Shown here piece after piece: positions 16,309-25,240 of a stretch of 58,397 bases of DNA. The notes beneath the pieces were generated by a model, which worked only from the letters and a program-made list of their open reading frames with translations, was not told where the DNA came from and searched no databases. The stretch covers positions 1 to 58,397 of the forward strand of contig NZ_JAFQSO010000020.1 in the NCBI RefSeq assembly GCF_017409525.1, written 5' to 3'. Each line of letters begins with the position of its first letter. The stretch's first letter is position 1. The translations under genes were made by a program, and so were the position numbers. This DNA comes from Methanobrevibacter sp. Lineage in GTDB: Archaea > Methanobacteriota > Methanobacteria > Methanobacteriales > Methanobacteriaceae.

Positions 16309-17196
16309 ATGACTTTTGAAAATTATTGCAGGAATTGTGGTCATAGAATACTTCCCGGTGAACCTTATTGCACAGAGTGTGGTCAAAGCACGGGTTATAT
16401 TGATGCTAGTGATAGCAATGTTTTCACTTTTCCGATTCACAACATCGGTTTTTTTGATTTGGATATAGATTTTTCACCATATATTGAAAGCAATAGGAAA
16501 GATTTCAAATATGAAATCTGCTCTTGCGGCTATTTGATTGATGTAGATGATGATTATTGCTCTATGTGTGGGGCTAAAAAAACTAAAAGCAGATTTTCCA
16601 GACTTTTTAAGAATAAATCTGAACCTTCACTTTTTATGGACAATGTTTTGTGCGAATGCGGCGCAGTCAATTCTAGGGAGAATATATTTTGTGAAATGTG
16701 CGGAAGACAGCTGAAAGAAGAAATTCAATATTCAAATGATAATTATAGCAATTTTAATTTGGAGTTTAACGAGTCGGTCTTTTGCTTTTGCGGTGAAGAA
16801 AATGAAAAGTTCTCTCAATTCTGTAGAAATTGCGGTTTGCCGTTGGTTAACTATGGAAAATCTGGGGAGATACGTATTTTATGCACTTGCTCTACAGTAA
16901 ATGATTCGACCTCTGATTTCTGCATTGAATGCGGGACTAGTTTAAATAAAGAAAATTCAGTTATTATTTGTATTTGCGGTGAGAAAAACCCTGCAAATTC
17001 AAGATTCTGTGAATCTTGCGATAGGCCTTTGAATCCTCAAAGGTCACTGAAGACCAGATACATCTGTTCATGTGGTGAAATTTTAGGTTGGGACACGGAA
17101 TACTGCCATAACTGTGGAAAGAATATTAAAAAGGCTTTACTTCGTAGAAATTCTATTAATAATACAGTAAAATCTCTCAAGAACTTATTCAGGTAG
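16309..17196 (+). CDS. Seven-zinc-ribbon protein, 295 aa
   Basis: Seven short zinc ribbons begin at residues 7, 71, 115, 159, 192, 221 and 253. The first is CxxC-X10-CxxC. The other six are CxC-X10-CxxC, with the X10 length the same in all. Linkers are acidic and Ser/Asn-rich; a basic tail ends the protein. There is no membrane segment or enzyme motif. It starts eight bases after the RecJ-like gene and ends eight bases before the zinc-ribbon protease gene, so it belongs to the same operon. It may act as a zinc-dependent scaffold or nucleic-acid binder; function unknown. Confidence 0.75.
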   Translation: MTFENYCRNCGHRILPGEPYCTECGQSTGYIDASDSNVFTFPIHNIGFFDLDIDFSPYIESNRKDFKYEICSCGYLIDVDDDYCSMCGAKKTKSRFSRLFKNKSEPSLFMDNVLCECGAVNSRENIFCEMCGRQLKEEIQYSNDNYSNFNLEFNESVFCFCGEENEKFSQFCRNCGLPLVNYGKSGEIRILCTCSTVNDSTSDFCIECGTSLNKENSVIICICGEKNPANSRFCESCDRPLNPQRSLKTRYICSCGEILGWDTEYCHNCGKNIKKALLRRNSINNTVKSLKNLFR

Positions 17197-17204
17197 TGGT
17201 TTAA

Positions 17205-18182
17205 TTGAAAAGCTGTGACGTTTGCGGAACATTTAATCTTAAGGAGAATAAGTATTGCACTCACTGCGGCAATAAATTCATAACGGAGCATATCTGCCCT
17301 TACTGCGGTGCAACCAACTTGGACTATTCGACTCATTGCGTCAGATGCCAAAAGCAGATTAATCCGATAACTATTGATGATTTTGATGTGTTATTCGATG
17401 AATATAATCACGATTTGCTTTTAAATGCTGAGATAAGCGACTTTGAATATTCCGAATTGTTGTCGGATATTTTCATTAGGGCCAGTTATATCGATATTTA
17501 CGGTAAAACTGCAAAGGACAAAATTCTGAATTTTGCCAGCATATTCACGGAATGCAAACCTAAAGCAAGAGGATATGAAAGAGGCTATATTTTCCTTGGA
17601 AACTGCATATATTATGATGACCGCTTGGATGATTCGGTTCAAATAGCCACCATCATACATGAACTGGCTCATTATTTTTTGTTTGAGATAATTGAGGATT
17701 TATTATGTTTCATTTTTAAGGTTAGACCTTCCACAACATTGCAAAGTTTAGTATGGTATTTTTTAACGCTTCCTGAATTTAAAATTATGAACGAATACTG
17801 TGCGCACACGGTTGAAGGCAGGTTTGTTCCATATGGATTCCAGAATTACGGTTCATTCAATGCGTTGGTAAAAAATACGGACATTGATGATGAATCAATA
17901 AACACGATGATTGTTTTTGGAAATACTTTTGCAAATGAGATTATCACATATATGGAAAAATATATTGATGATGATTTAAGGCAGGAAATTAAAATTCAGT
18001 ATCGAAAGGATCAAAATTCACCGTCTTATGAGTCAATTTTCACAGAAACAAATGATTGCTTGCCTTTAAATTTGAAAAATAGTACTTTGATAAAAATTTT
18101 ATATGATGTTTTTAAAGAAGCATCGCAGAATAATATTCGGGAAGATTTAGAAGGTATTAAAGAAGGAATAGAATTAGTTTAA
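17205..18182 (+). CDS. Zinc-ribbon protein with HExxH metallopeptidase motif, 325 aa
   Basis: TTG start at 17205. Two N-terminal ribbons (residues 4-21 and 31-48) follow CxxC-X10-CxxC, the same spacing as in the neighbouring seven-ribbon protein. From residue 60 on, the protein is helical. HELAH at 152-156 (IATIIHELAHYFLFE) is the classical zinc protease motif, with a possible third ligand in NEYCAHTVEGRF (about 197-207). No convincing membrane helix or signal peptide. A cytoplasmic zincin is likely, perhaps recruited by its ribbons. The family is unrecognised. It overlaps the opposing HTH gene by four bases at the 3' end. Confidence 0.7.
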   Translation: MKSCDVCGTFNLKENKYCTHCGNKFITEHICPYCGATNLDYSTHCVRCQKQINPITIDDFDVLFDEYNHDLLLNAEISDFEYSELLSDIFIRASYIDIYGKTAKDKILNFASIFTECKPKARGYERGYIFLGNCIYYDDRLDDSVQIATIIHELAHYFLFEIIEDLLCFIFKVRPSTTLQSLVWYFLTLPEFKIMNEYCAHTVEGRFVPYGFQNYGSFNALVKNTDIDDESINTMIVFGNTFANEIITYMEKYIDDDLRQEIKIQYRKDQNSPSYESIFTETNDCLPLNLKNSTLIKILYDVFKEASQNNIREDLEGIKEGIELV

Positions 18183-18475
18183 TCACTTTCTTCTTTTTTC
18201 TCCTTATCGTTGATTACCTCCAATACATCTTTTCCAGTATCGGTTAATCGATATAATCTTCCTTTACGAGCTTCTTCATTAATACATTCGACAATTTCTT
18301 TACTTTTTAATTCACTTAGAACTTTTGAAATATGATTAGTTCTAATTCCACTGTCTTTTGCGATGTTGGTTGGGATTTTTACTTCGTTTCCTATGGATTT
18401 TAATGTCTTTTCCCTGTATTTTGAAATTTGAACGTATGAAGTTAATTTCAAAAGCTCATCGTTTTCATTTGACAT
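18179..18475 (-). CDS. Winged-helix transcriptional regulator, 98 aa
   Basis: A small charged protein with a winged-helix pattern: helix TLKSIGNEVKIPTNIAKDSG, recognition helix TNHISKVLSELKSK, and wing CINEEARKGRLYRLTDTGK. This is typical of archaeal MarR/ArsR-like single-domain regulators. It is divergent from the membrane zinc-ribbon gene at 18647, with 171 bases between, so it may control that gene and itself. Its 3' end overlaps the HExxH gene by four bases. Ligand unknown. Confidence 0.78.
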   Translation of the reverse strand: MSNENDELLKLTSYVQISKYREKTLKSIGNEVKIPTNIAKDSGIRTNHISKVLSELKSKEIVECINEEARKGRLYRLTDTGKDVLEVINDKEKKEESD

Positions 18476-18646
18476 AATAGAAAATTATATTCTTTATATT
18501 ATAAATGTTTTATAACATTTTATTATTTTATTATAAGTATCTTAAACACCTTTTCATCGGTTTTGGTAGTATGTTGAGATTAAAATATATTTATAGTAGT
18601 TTAGTTAAAGATAATAGTAATACTAATGGATTATTAGTTTGATAAT

Positions 18647-19246
18647 ATGAAATGCGAAAAGTGTGGTTTCGAGAATAAGAAGAAAGCAAAATTTTGTACT
18701 AAATGCGGTGCATCATTTGAGGAGAAAAAGACTCCAAAACCTGAGGAGTCTAATTCTAACAATAATTCGAAGTATGCAATAATAGCTTTGGTTGTTGTGA
18801 TTATACTTCTTGTTGCAGCTGTTGGTTATTTTGCGGGAATGAACTCTAATTCTGACCAATCTGATGATTCACAGTCAGACCAATCTGATGAAGATGATGA
18901 TAGTTCAGCTACAACTTCATCTCAAGGTTCTCAATCTGATGATGATTCAAAATCATGGGTATTGATTGGCAGTTATTCGGGTTCCGGTTCGGGTTCACAA
19001 TCAATCACGGTTCCATCTGGTGATATTATGGTAAAGCTCTCAGCATATCCAATTAAGAATTATGCTTCAAATCATCTGTCTGTTTCAAATACACATGGTC
19101 AATCTGGAAGGGTTGACTGGGGTTCAACAAGTGCTGTTGAAACAAGATCTGATTCATTTACTTGCACTTTATCTTCATCAGATACATTTACAATTGATTA
19201 TTATGAAACCGTAAGCTGGAAAGTTGAATTTTACAGGTATCAATAG
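18647..19246 (+). CDS. Membrane-tethered zinc-ribbon protein, 199 aa
   Basis: An N-terminal zinc ribbon (CEKCGFENKKKAKFCTKCG, residues 3-21) is followed by a Lys/Glu/Ser linker and one transmembrane helix at about 45-65 (AIIALVVVIILLVAAVGYF). Next comes an Asp/Ser low-complexity stretch (about 68-105) and a beta-rich C-terminal domain (about 105-199). The ribbon would be inside and the beta domain outside the cell. The ribbon spacing (X10) equals that of the two zinc-ribbon proteins nearby. This form is common in archaea; the function is not known. Confidence 0.72.
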   Translation: MKCEKCGFENKKKAKFCTKCGASFEEKKTPKPEESNSNNNSKYAIIALVVVIILLVAAVGYFAGMNSNSDQSDDSQSDQSDEDDDSSATTSSQGSQSDDDSKSWVLIGSYSGSGSGSQSITVPSGDIMVKLSAYPIKNYASNHLSVSNTHGQSGRVDWGSTSAVETRSDSFTCTLSSSDTFTIDYYETVSWKVEFYRYQ

Positions 19247-19277
19247 TGATTTTTAATCACTTTCTTTTATTTTTTTG
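19245..19277 (+). terminator. Terminator hairpin in the stop codon of the membrane zinc-ribbon gene
   Basis: AGTGATT pairs with AATCACT around TTT, starting on the second base of the TAG stop, and is followed by a T-rich run. Confidence 0.6.
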
Positions 19278-19315
19278 ATAAATTATTAATATAATAAAAC
19301 AATAAATTATTTACT

Positions 19316-20026
19316 ATGTTTTTTGATTTAAATATTAAAGGAAGCAGCTTGGATGCTAATTTAAATTTAGCTTGTGAAGCTTCTAAATATGGCTGGAACC
19401 ATATTAACTTTTCATATAATCAAAATGATTTCAAAAATGCTTTAAAGTTTAAACAGGAATTTGAAGATGGGTTGGAAAGCGTTATTGATTTTGATTATAC
19501 TTTAGAAATTAAATCAGATAATGTTAATGAGATTCGCAAACTCACCAGGAAATTTAGAAATAAATCCTTATGTATTTCTGTTATCGGAGGGGATTTGAAA
19601 GTTAACAGGGCTGCTGTTGAAAATATACAGGTTGATATCCTCTCAAGGCCTTATTTAAGAAGATTTGACAGTGGCTTGAATCATGTTCTGGTAAAAGAGG
19701 CTGTAAGAAATAATGTTGCAGTTGAATTATGCTTTAATGATATTCTAAAAACCTATTTGTCCTATAGGGCCAAAGTAATTTCCAATTTTAAAGATATTTA
19801 TACGTTATATAGGAAATTTGATTTTCCATTGGTTTTATCATCCAGGGCGGAATCCGTTTTTGATATCAGAACAACTCATGACTTCATGGCGGTGTTCAAA
19901 CAGACAGGTTTGACAGGTGCTGAAATCGAAAATTCTTTTAGGACTGCTGGGAATATACTGGAATTTAATAAAAACAGGGACAAAATGATATTGAAGGGTG
20001 TTAGGAGGGTTAGCGATGAAGCTTAA
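19316..20026 (+). CDS. rnp3: RNase P protein component 3 (Rpp30)
   Basis: A TIM-barrel-like protein subunit of archaeal RNase P, which trims the 5' leader of pre-tRNA. The N-terminus FFDLNIKGSS, a basic middle (EIRKLTRKFRNK), DILSRPYLRRFDSGLNHVLVKEA and the late LVLSSRAES segment are family-typical. The length of 236 is normal. There is no ribosome site before ATG 19316, and an AT-rich TATA-like sequence lies about 25 bases upstream, so translation may be leaderless. It overlaps rnp2 by 11 bases; the two subunits work in the same holoenzyme. Confidence 0.93.
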   Translation: MFFDLNIKGSSLDANLNLACEASKYGWNHINFSYNQNDFKNALKFKQEFEDGLESVIDFDYTLEIKSDNVNEIRKLTRKFRNKSLCISVIGGDLKVNRAAVENIQVDILSRPYLRRFDSGLNHVLVKEAVRNNVAVELCFNDILKTYLSYRAKVISNFKDIYTLYRKFDFPLVLSSRAESVFDIRTTHDFMAVFKQTGLTGAEIENSFRTAGNILEFNKNRDKMILKGVRRVSDEA

Positions 20027-20372
20027 AGTCTTGCCTCCTACGCTTAGAAAAAATAACAGGTATTTGACTATTGAAATCAAGATAGCATCTCCCATTACAA
20101 AGGATGATCTGGTTTCAATTATTTGGGATGCTTGCATTCGTTTTCAAGGAGAATCGAATACTGCTAATTTTAATTTATGGGTCATGAAATTTTTTGAAAT
20201 GGATAAAAATGATGAATATTATTGTTATAAGGCTATTGTAAGGTGTCAAAGAGATTTTGTAGAGGATGTAAGATCTTCATTTGCTTTAGCAAATAAATAT
20301 AATAACAATAGAATTGCCATTACAACAATTGGTTTGTCAGGCACTATTAAGGCATCACAGAAATACATTTAA
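20016..20372 (+). CDS. rnp2: RNase P protein component 2 (Pop5)
   Basis: 118 residues, MKLKVLPPTLRKNNRYLTIE onward, an RRM-like fold that pairs with Rpp30 to support catalysis by RNase P RNA. GGAGGG lies eight bases before ATG 20016; a GTG at 19998 is in frame but would use this ribosome site internally. It overlaps the end of rnp3 by 11 bases, a coupling common among archaea. Family match is clear from RYLTIEI near the start and CQRDFVEDVRSSFAL near the end. Confidence 0.92.
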   Translation: MKLKVLPPTLRKNNRYLTIEIKIASPITKDDLVSIIWDACIRFQGESNTANFNLWVMKFFEMDKNDEYYCYKAIVRCQRDFVEDVRSSFALANKYNNNRIAITTIGLSGTIKASQKYI

Positions 20373-20609
20373 TTACTTTTTGTTATTTTAAAATAGAAAA
20401 CTTTATAAATAATATATATTATAAATATCAATTGGATTTATGGAAGAAAGAATAAAATTATATTTTAATAAACTACAATGTAGTGATTAAAATTAAAATT
20501 GCCTTTTCATGGAGATTTGGTTTTGATTTTGAAATTAAATTTTTTATGTAGTTGAATTAAAATTTTTGATATTTATTAAAAAAATATTCTATAAATGTGA
20601 GGTAATATT

Positions 20610-21401
20610 ATGCAACCTTTACAAAATGCTGGATATGATAGAGCTATTACTGTATTTAGCCCAGACGGAAGACTTTTCCAAGTCGAATATGCAAGAGAAG
20701 CTGTCAAAAGAGGAACTACATCTATAGGTGTTAAATGTTCTGAAGGAATTATTTTAGCTGTTGATAAAAGAACCACTTCTAGTTTAGTTGAAGCGTCATC
20801 TATCGAAAAAATATTCAAAATAGATGAGCATATTGGAGCAGCTACTTCTGGCCTTGTAGCTGATGCAAGAGCATTAGTGGAAAGAGCAAGAGTTGAAGCT
20901 CAAATAAATAAGATTACTTACAGCGAACCTATTAGAGTCGACAGTTTGTCTAAAAAATTATGTGACATGCTGCAATTATATACCCAGAATGGTGGAGTAA
21001 GGCCATTTGGTTCTGCTTTAATCATTGGTGGAGTATATGACGGCAAAGCAAAATTATTCGAAACTGATCCTAGTGGTGCATTAATTGAATATAAAGCAAC
21101 TGCTATTGGTTCAGGCAGATCAGCTGCCATGGAAATTTTTGAAGAGGAGTATAGTGATGATTTAACCTTGGAAGGAGCTATCGGACTAGCTTTAACTGCT
21201 ATTAATGAAGCCACTGACCATGACACCACTTCAAAAAATGTTGAAATTGCAGTAATTAAAAACGACGATGAAAAATACGTAAAACTTTCTCAAGATGAAG
21301 TGCAAAAATACATTGATGAAGTGCTCGTTGAAGAAGAGGAAGAAGATGAAGAAGAATCTGAAGAATTGTCCGATGATGAATCTGAAGATGATGAAGAATA
21401 A
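20610..21401 (+). CDS. psmA: 20S proteasome alpha subunit
   Basis: Forms the outer heptameric rings of the archaeal proteasome. The alpha signature [20 protein letters not shown] is at the start, followed by [20 protein letters not shown]. No N-terminal threonine nucleophile is present, as expected for alpha. The last 35 residues are very acidic (runs of Glu/Asp), longer than usual, possibly for regulator docking. GAGGT precedes the ATG. First gene of the archaeal exosome superoperon here, with its own AT-rich upstream region of about 235 bases. Confidence 0.97.
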   Translation: MQPLQNAGYDRAITVFSPDGRLFQVEYAREAVKRGTTSIGVKCSEGIILAVDKRTTSSLVEASSIEKIFKIDEHIGAATSGLVADARALVERARVEAQINKITYSEPIRVDSLSKKLCDMLQLYTQNGGVRPFGSALIIGGVYDGKAKLFETDPSGALIEYKATAIGSGRSAAMEIFEEEYSDDLTLEGAIGLALTAINEATDHDTTSKNVEIAVIKNDDEKYVKLSQDEVQKYIDEVLVEEEEEDEEESEELSDDESEDDEE

Positions 21402-21434
21402 GTTTTATAATTTATCTGGTTAGGGGATGTTTCA

Positions 21435-22136
21435 ATGGTCAATGTTGATGAAGCTATTATTGCTAAATATGAGTACTGCGGTGAACACTTTGAAATATTG
21501 GTTGACCCTGATTTAGCAGCAGATTTTCGAAATCCTGATGGTCCAGATGTTGCCATTGAAGATCTTTTAGCTGTTGAAGAAATTTTTAAGGATTCCAAAA
21601 AAGGAGATAAGGCTTCCGATGAAGCTATGAATAAAATATTCGAAACTACAGATCCTATTGAAGTTTCTAAAATTATACTTGAAAAGGGTACTGTTCAATT
21701 AACTGCGGATCAAAAGAGAAAAATGCAAGAGGATAAAAGGAAATTGGTTATTAACAAGATTTCCAGAGAAGCGATAAATCCTCAAAACGGTTTGCCTCAT
21801 CCAGTTCAAAGAATTGAAAATGCATGTGATGAAGCAAAAGTAAAATTTGATCCATTTACTTCAGTTGATCAACAAGTACAAGCTGCTCTAAAAGCCATTA
21901 AGCCACTCATTCCAATCAGGTTTGAAAAAGTTAAAGTTGCTGTTAGGCTTCCAGGTTCTGCTGCAGGAAGTGCTTATTCTGTAATTCATGGATTTGGAGA
22001 AATTATCAATGAAGAATGGCAACAAGACGGCTCATGGATTGGCATCGTTGAAATGCCGGGGGGCCTTCAAAATTCTTTCGCATCTAAAATGGCTGAAATT
22101 TCAGGCGGAGCTGCAGAAACCAAAACTATAAACTAA
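21435..22136 (+). CDS. sdo1: SBDS-family ribosome maturation protein
   Basis: The archaeal homologue of Shwachman-Bodian-Diamond protein, needed for late 60S-type subunit maturation. It starts [22 protein letters not shown], with the conserved [18 protein letters not shown] and an [16 protein letters not shown] segment. The 233-residue length with three domains is normal. It lies 33 bases after psmA and 16 before rrp4, in the widely conserved order psmA-sdo1-rrp4-rrp41-rrp42. Confidence 0.95.
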   Translation: MVNVDEAIIAKYEYCGEHFEILVDPDLAADFRNPDGPDVAIEDLLAVEEIFKDSKKGDKASDEAMNKIFETTDPIEVSKIILEKGTVQLTADQKRKMQEDKRKLVINKISREAINPQNGLPHPVQRIENACDEAKVKFDPFTSVDQQVQAALKAIKPLIPIRFEKVKVAVRLPGSAAGSAYSVIHGFGEIINEEWQQDGSWIGIVEMPGGLQNSFASKMAEISGGAAETKTIN

Positions 22137-22152
22137 AGCTTATGGGATTATT

Positions 22153-23067
22153 ATGATATATGTGGAAAATAAAGATTTAGTAATTCCTGGTCAGATATTA
22201 GCTGATGAGGAATACTATTCAGGAAGAGGTACCTTTAAAGACAATGGTAAAGTTTGCTCTTCTTTAATGGGACTTGTTTCTTTAAGGAATAAAAAGATTA
22301 GAGTTATTCCTCTCAAAAGCAAGTATGTCCCTAAAAAAGGAGATGTTGTAATAGGTAAGATAAATGATGTCAGATTCTCAATGTGGGATGTTGACATTAA
22401 TTCACCTTATTCCGGAATTTTACCTGCTTTTGAAGTGTTTGGTCGTGAGAAAAAAGAACTCAACAAAGTTTTCGATGTTGGGGATGTTCTATTTTTAAGA
22501 GTTGTCGACGTTGATGAAATCAAGAAGGCAAAACTCGGTTTAAAAGGAAGAGGAATGGGTAAATTTAAAGGAGGAATAATTGTTGATATTGCTCCAACTA
22601 AAGTTCCTAGATTAATCGGTAAAAAAGGTTCTATGATCAACATGATTAAAGACAAAACCAACTGTAAAATCGTCGTTGGTCAAAATGGTCTCGTTTGGGT
22701 TAAAGGAGACGAGGACATGGAACAGCTTACCAAGAATATTATTCATTTAATTGAGGCTGAAGCTCATACTTCTGGTTTAACTAATAAGATTAAAAACAAA
22801 TTGTATTTAGCTATCGACGGTGAATTGCCACCTGAAGAAGTTTTCGAAGAGGAAGAGGAATTTGTTTTAGAAAAACCTAAACTTCAAAATTTTAAAGAAG
22901 AATTAGAACAAGAAGAGAAAGAAGCTGAAGAAAGTAGCGAAAAAGAAGATAAACCGGATATCGCTGAAGTTATTGAAGAATTAAAGAAAAAAAATAAAAA
23001 TAAAAAAGATAACGCCATATCTTATGGTGATAACTCAAATAATTCTTTTATTTTGAATAATAAATGA
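22153..23067 (+). CDS. rrp4: Exosome RNA-binding cap subunit Rrp4
   Basis: Cap protein of the archaeal exosome with an N-terminal domain (about 1-60), an S1 domain (about 60-145, [20 protein letters not shown]) and a KH domain (about 150-220, [19 protein letters not shown]). It binds substrate RNA above the Rrp41-Rrp42 ring. The tail (about 230-304) is a Glu/Lys-rich low-complexity extension, longer than in many archaeal homologues. It lies 16 bases after sdo1 and 37 before rrp41. Confidence 0.95.
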   Translation: MIYVENKDLVIPGQILADEEYYSGRGTFKDNGKVCSSLMGLVSLRNKKIRVIPLKSKYVPKKGDVVIGKINDVRFSMWDVDINSPYSGILPAFEVFGREKKELNKVFDVGDVLFLRVVDVDEIKKAKLGLKGRGMGKFKGGIIVDIAPTKVPRLIGKKGSMINMIKDKTNCKIVVGQNGLVWVKGDEDMEQLTKNIIHLIEAEAHTSGLTNKIKNKLYLAIDGELPPEEVFEEEEEFVLEKPKLQNFKEELEQEEKEAEESSEKEDKPDIAEVIEELKKKNKNKKDNAISYGDNSNNSFILNNK

Positions 23068-23104
23068 TGATGATTAATTCTTCGTATTATAAGAGGTTGA
23101 TATA

Positions 23105-23797
23105 ATGTCTGAAATGATAAGAGAAGATGGTAGGAAATTTGATGAATTGCGCCCTATCAAAATTGAAGCAGGAGTTCTCGAACGTGCAGATGGTTCTGCT
23201 TATTTGGAAGTTGGAGGAAATAAAATTTTAGTAGCTGTTTATGGTCCTAGAGAATCATACATTAGAAGATTGCTCGAACCAAATACTGGAGTAATCAGAT
23301 GCAGATATAATATGGCACCATTCTCAGTAGATGATAGGAAAAGACCAGGTCCAGATAGAAGGTCATCTGAAATTTCTAAAATCACAGCTGACGCTTTAAG
23401 ACCAGCTTTAATGTTAGAAAATTATCCTCGTTCAATGATTGATATTTATATAGAAGTAATCGAAGCTGAAGGTGGAACTCGTTGTGCTGGAATCACAGCG
23501 GCTTCTGTTGCTTTAGTTGATGCAGGAGTGCCTATGAAGGATATCGTTGTAGGTTGTGCTGCAGGTAAAGTTAATGATGAAATTGTACTTGACTTGTCTG
23601 AAGTTGAAGATAAAGAAGGTCAAGCTGATGTTCCAATAGCTATGATGCCTAGAACTGGTGAAATCACATTATTACAAAGTGACGGTGATTTAACCGAAGA
23701 AGAATTCGCAAAAGCAATTGATTTAGCTATGGAAGGATGTCTTGAAGTAAGTAAGCTTCAAAAAGAGGCTTTAATGAAAAAATATTCTACAGAATAA
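23105..23797 (+). CDS. rrp41: Exosome catalytic subunit Rrp41
   Basis: An RNase PH-family phosphorolytic 3'-5' exonuclease subunit. Seen: [59 protein letters not shown] with the substrate-binding arginines, and the catalytic-loop region [19 protein letters not shown], including the conserved acidic residues. The length of 230 is normal. Five bases before the start codon region of rrp42; the two form the hexameric core. Confidence 0.97.
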   Translation: MSEMIREDGRKFDELRPIKIEAGVLERADGSAYLEVGGNKILVAVYGPRESYIRRLLEPNTGVIRCRYNMAPFSVDDRKRPGPDRRSSEISKITADALRPALMLENYPRSMIDIYIEVIEAEGGTRCAGITAASVALVDAGVPMKDIVVGCAAGKVNDEIVLDLSEVEDKEGQADVPIAMMPRTGEITLLQSDGDLTEEEFAKAIDLAMEGCLEVSKLQKEALMKKYSTE

Positions 23798-23810
23798 GTG
23801 GGTGGATAAT

Positions 23811-24596
23811 ATGGAAATCGTACCGGAAATTACAAGACAAAGCATTACAAACCTTGTCAGTAATGATAAAAGAGAAGATGGCAGGGAATTAAACGAATAT
23901 AGGGATGTTTCTATTGAAACTGATGTTATTTCTAAAGCTGAAGGTTCTGCTCGTGTAAAACTTGGTGGAACTCAAGTTATTGTAGGTATCAAACCACAAC
24001 TTGGAAGCCCATTCCCAGACACTCCCGATTTGGGAGTTCTAATGACTAATTGTGAAATGTTGCCTATGGCTGATCCTAATTTTGAACCAGGACCACCTAG
24101 CGAGGATTCAATCGAGCTGGCACGTGTAGTTGATAGGGGCATTCGTGAAAGTGAATTGGTCGAATTGGATAAATTATGTGTAGAGGAAGGAAAGCATGTT
24201 TGGATGTTATTCATTGATTTGCATATAATTGATAACTGCGGAAACTTATTCGACGCAGCTGAATTGGCTGTAATGGCCGCACTCAAATCTACTAAATTGC
24301 CTGTTGCAAGCATCGTGGATGAAGAAGTGGTCATTAGTGAAGACGAAACCTTTGAATTGCCAATCAATAATGAAGTAGCAATGTGTACTTTTGTAAAGAT
24401 TGGTGATAAGATGGTAATTGACCCAACATTAACTGAAGAAAAAGTGGCTAGTGCCCGTTTAAATGTTGGCGTTACTAAAGAAGGCAGAATCTGCGCAATG
24501 CAAAAAGGCGGTAAGAAACCTTTAACTAAAGATGAAATTCTTTATTGCGTAAATACGGCAATTTCAAAAACAAAAGACTTAATGGAAAATCTTTAA
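23811..24596 (+). CDS. rrp42: Exosome structural subunit Rrp42
   Basis: An RNase PH-like partner of Rrp41 without its own active site but contributing to RNA binding. It begins MEIVPEITRQSITNLVSNDK and contains REDGRELNEYRDVSIETDVI and MADPNFEPGPPSEDSIELAR. GGTGG precedes ATG 23811 (261 aa); an in-frame GTG at 23802 would add three residues. It ends the superoperon here: the next gene is on the other strand and overlaps by four bases, so the ribosomal L37Ae and RpoP genes often found next are absent from this site. Confidence 0.95.
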   Translation: MEIVPEITRQSITNLVSNDKREDGRELNEYRDVSIETDVISKAEGSARVKLGGTQVIVGIKPQLGSPFPDTPDLGVLMTNCEMLPMADPNFEPGPPSEDSIELARVVDRGIRESELVELDKLCVEEGKHVWMLFIDLHIIDNCGNLFDAAELAVMAALKSTKLPVASIVDEEVVISEDETFELPINNEVAMCTFVKIGDKMVIDPTLTEEKVASARLNVGVTKEGRICAMQKGGKKPLTKDEILYCVNTAISKTKDLMENL

Positions 24597-25222
24597 ATGT
24601 CTGATGGACGATTAAGATTTCTAAATTCTTTTTTTTCTATTTTTTTATTATCAATTAAAACGAATTTTGCATCTATTTTTTCAATCAATCCTTTGATATG
24701 TAAAATATCATGATTGACTAAATCTTCAATGATTGGAATAATATTTTTACTGTAGATTGAGTGAAGAGGCTCTGATGTTTTTAATTTATTTTCAGTGTCA
24801 TGGTAAGGAACGATAGCCTGATAATCCACATCAATTTCTGAAAAAATAGTATTTATATAATTTTTTGAAACATAGGGGCTGTCACAGGGCAATACCAGTG
24901 AATAATCGCTTGTGATATATGAAAGCCCGGTCATGATTCCAGGCATTGGGCCTTTATTTTTTATCTTGTCTTCAGCAAATGTGATGGTGTATGTGTATTC
25001 AGTAGGATTTATAAATTCACAATACCTGTCAATCCTTTCTTTATCATTTAAGACAATAACAACTTCGTTTATTTGGTGGTTTAAAGTAGAAAGTATGTGT
25101 TTTATCATAGGTTTATCTTGAATAATCATAGATCCCTTGTCACGACCCATTCTTCTACTCTGCCCTCCACATAAAATGATGCAAGATTTAATATTTTCGT
25201 TATCTTTAATTTCACTACTCAT
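24593..25222 (-). CDS. mobA: Molybdenum cofactor guanylyltransferase, MobA-like
   Basis: A nucleotidyltransferase adding GMP to molybdopterin (or tungstopterin) for formylmethanofuran or formate dehydrogenase. The N-terminal signature is CIILCGGQSRRMGRDKG (residues 12-28), followed by KPMIKHILSTL, the metal-binding LPCDSPYVS and a typical C-terminal part. At 209 residues it is a single MobA domain without MobB. GGAGG precedes the ATG. Last gene of a six-gene minus-strand operon; 18 bases after the membrane-protein gene and convergent with rrp42. Confidence 0.88.
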   Translation of the reverse strand: MSSEIKDNENIKSCIILCGGQSRRMGRDKGSMIIQDKPMIKHILSTLNHQINEVVIVLNDKERIDRYCEFINPTEYTYTITFAEDKIKNKGPMPGIMTGLSYITSDYSLVLPCDSPYVSKNYINTIFSEIDVDYQAIVPYHDTENKLKTSEPLHSIYSKNIIPIIEDLVNHDILHIKGLIEKIDAKFVLIDNKKIEKKEFRNLNRPSDI

Positions 25223-25240
25223 ATTAAATCCTCCAAAAAT

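Noticed and set aside
20440-20490. 16-codon frame MEERIKLYFNKLQCSD between rnp2 and psmA
   Set aside because: Very short, with only a weak GGA before the ATG, and in AT-rich DNA where such frames are expected by chance.
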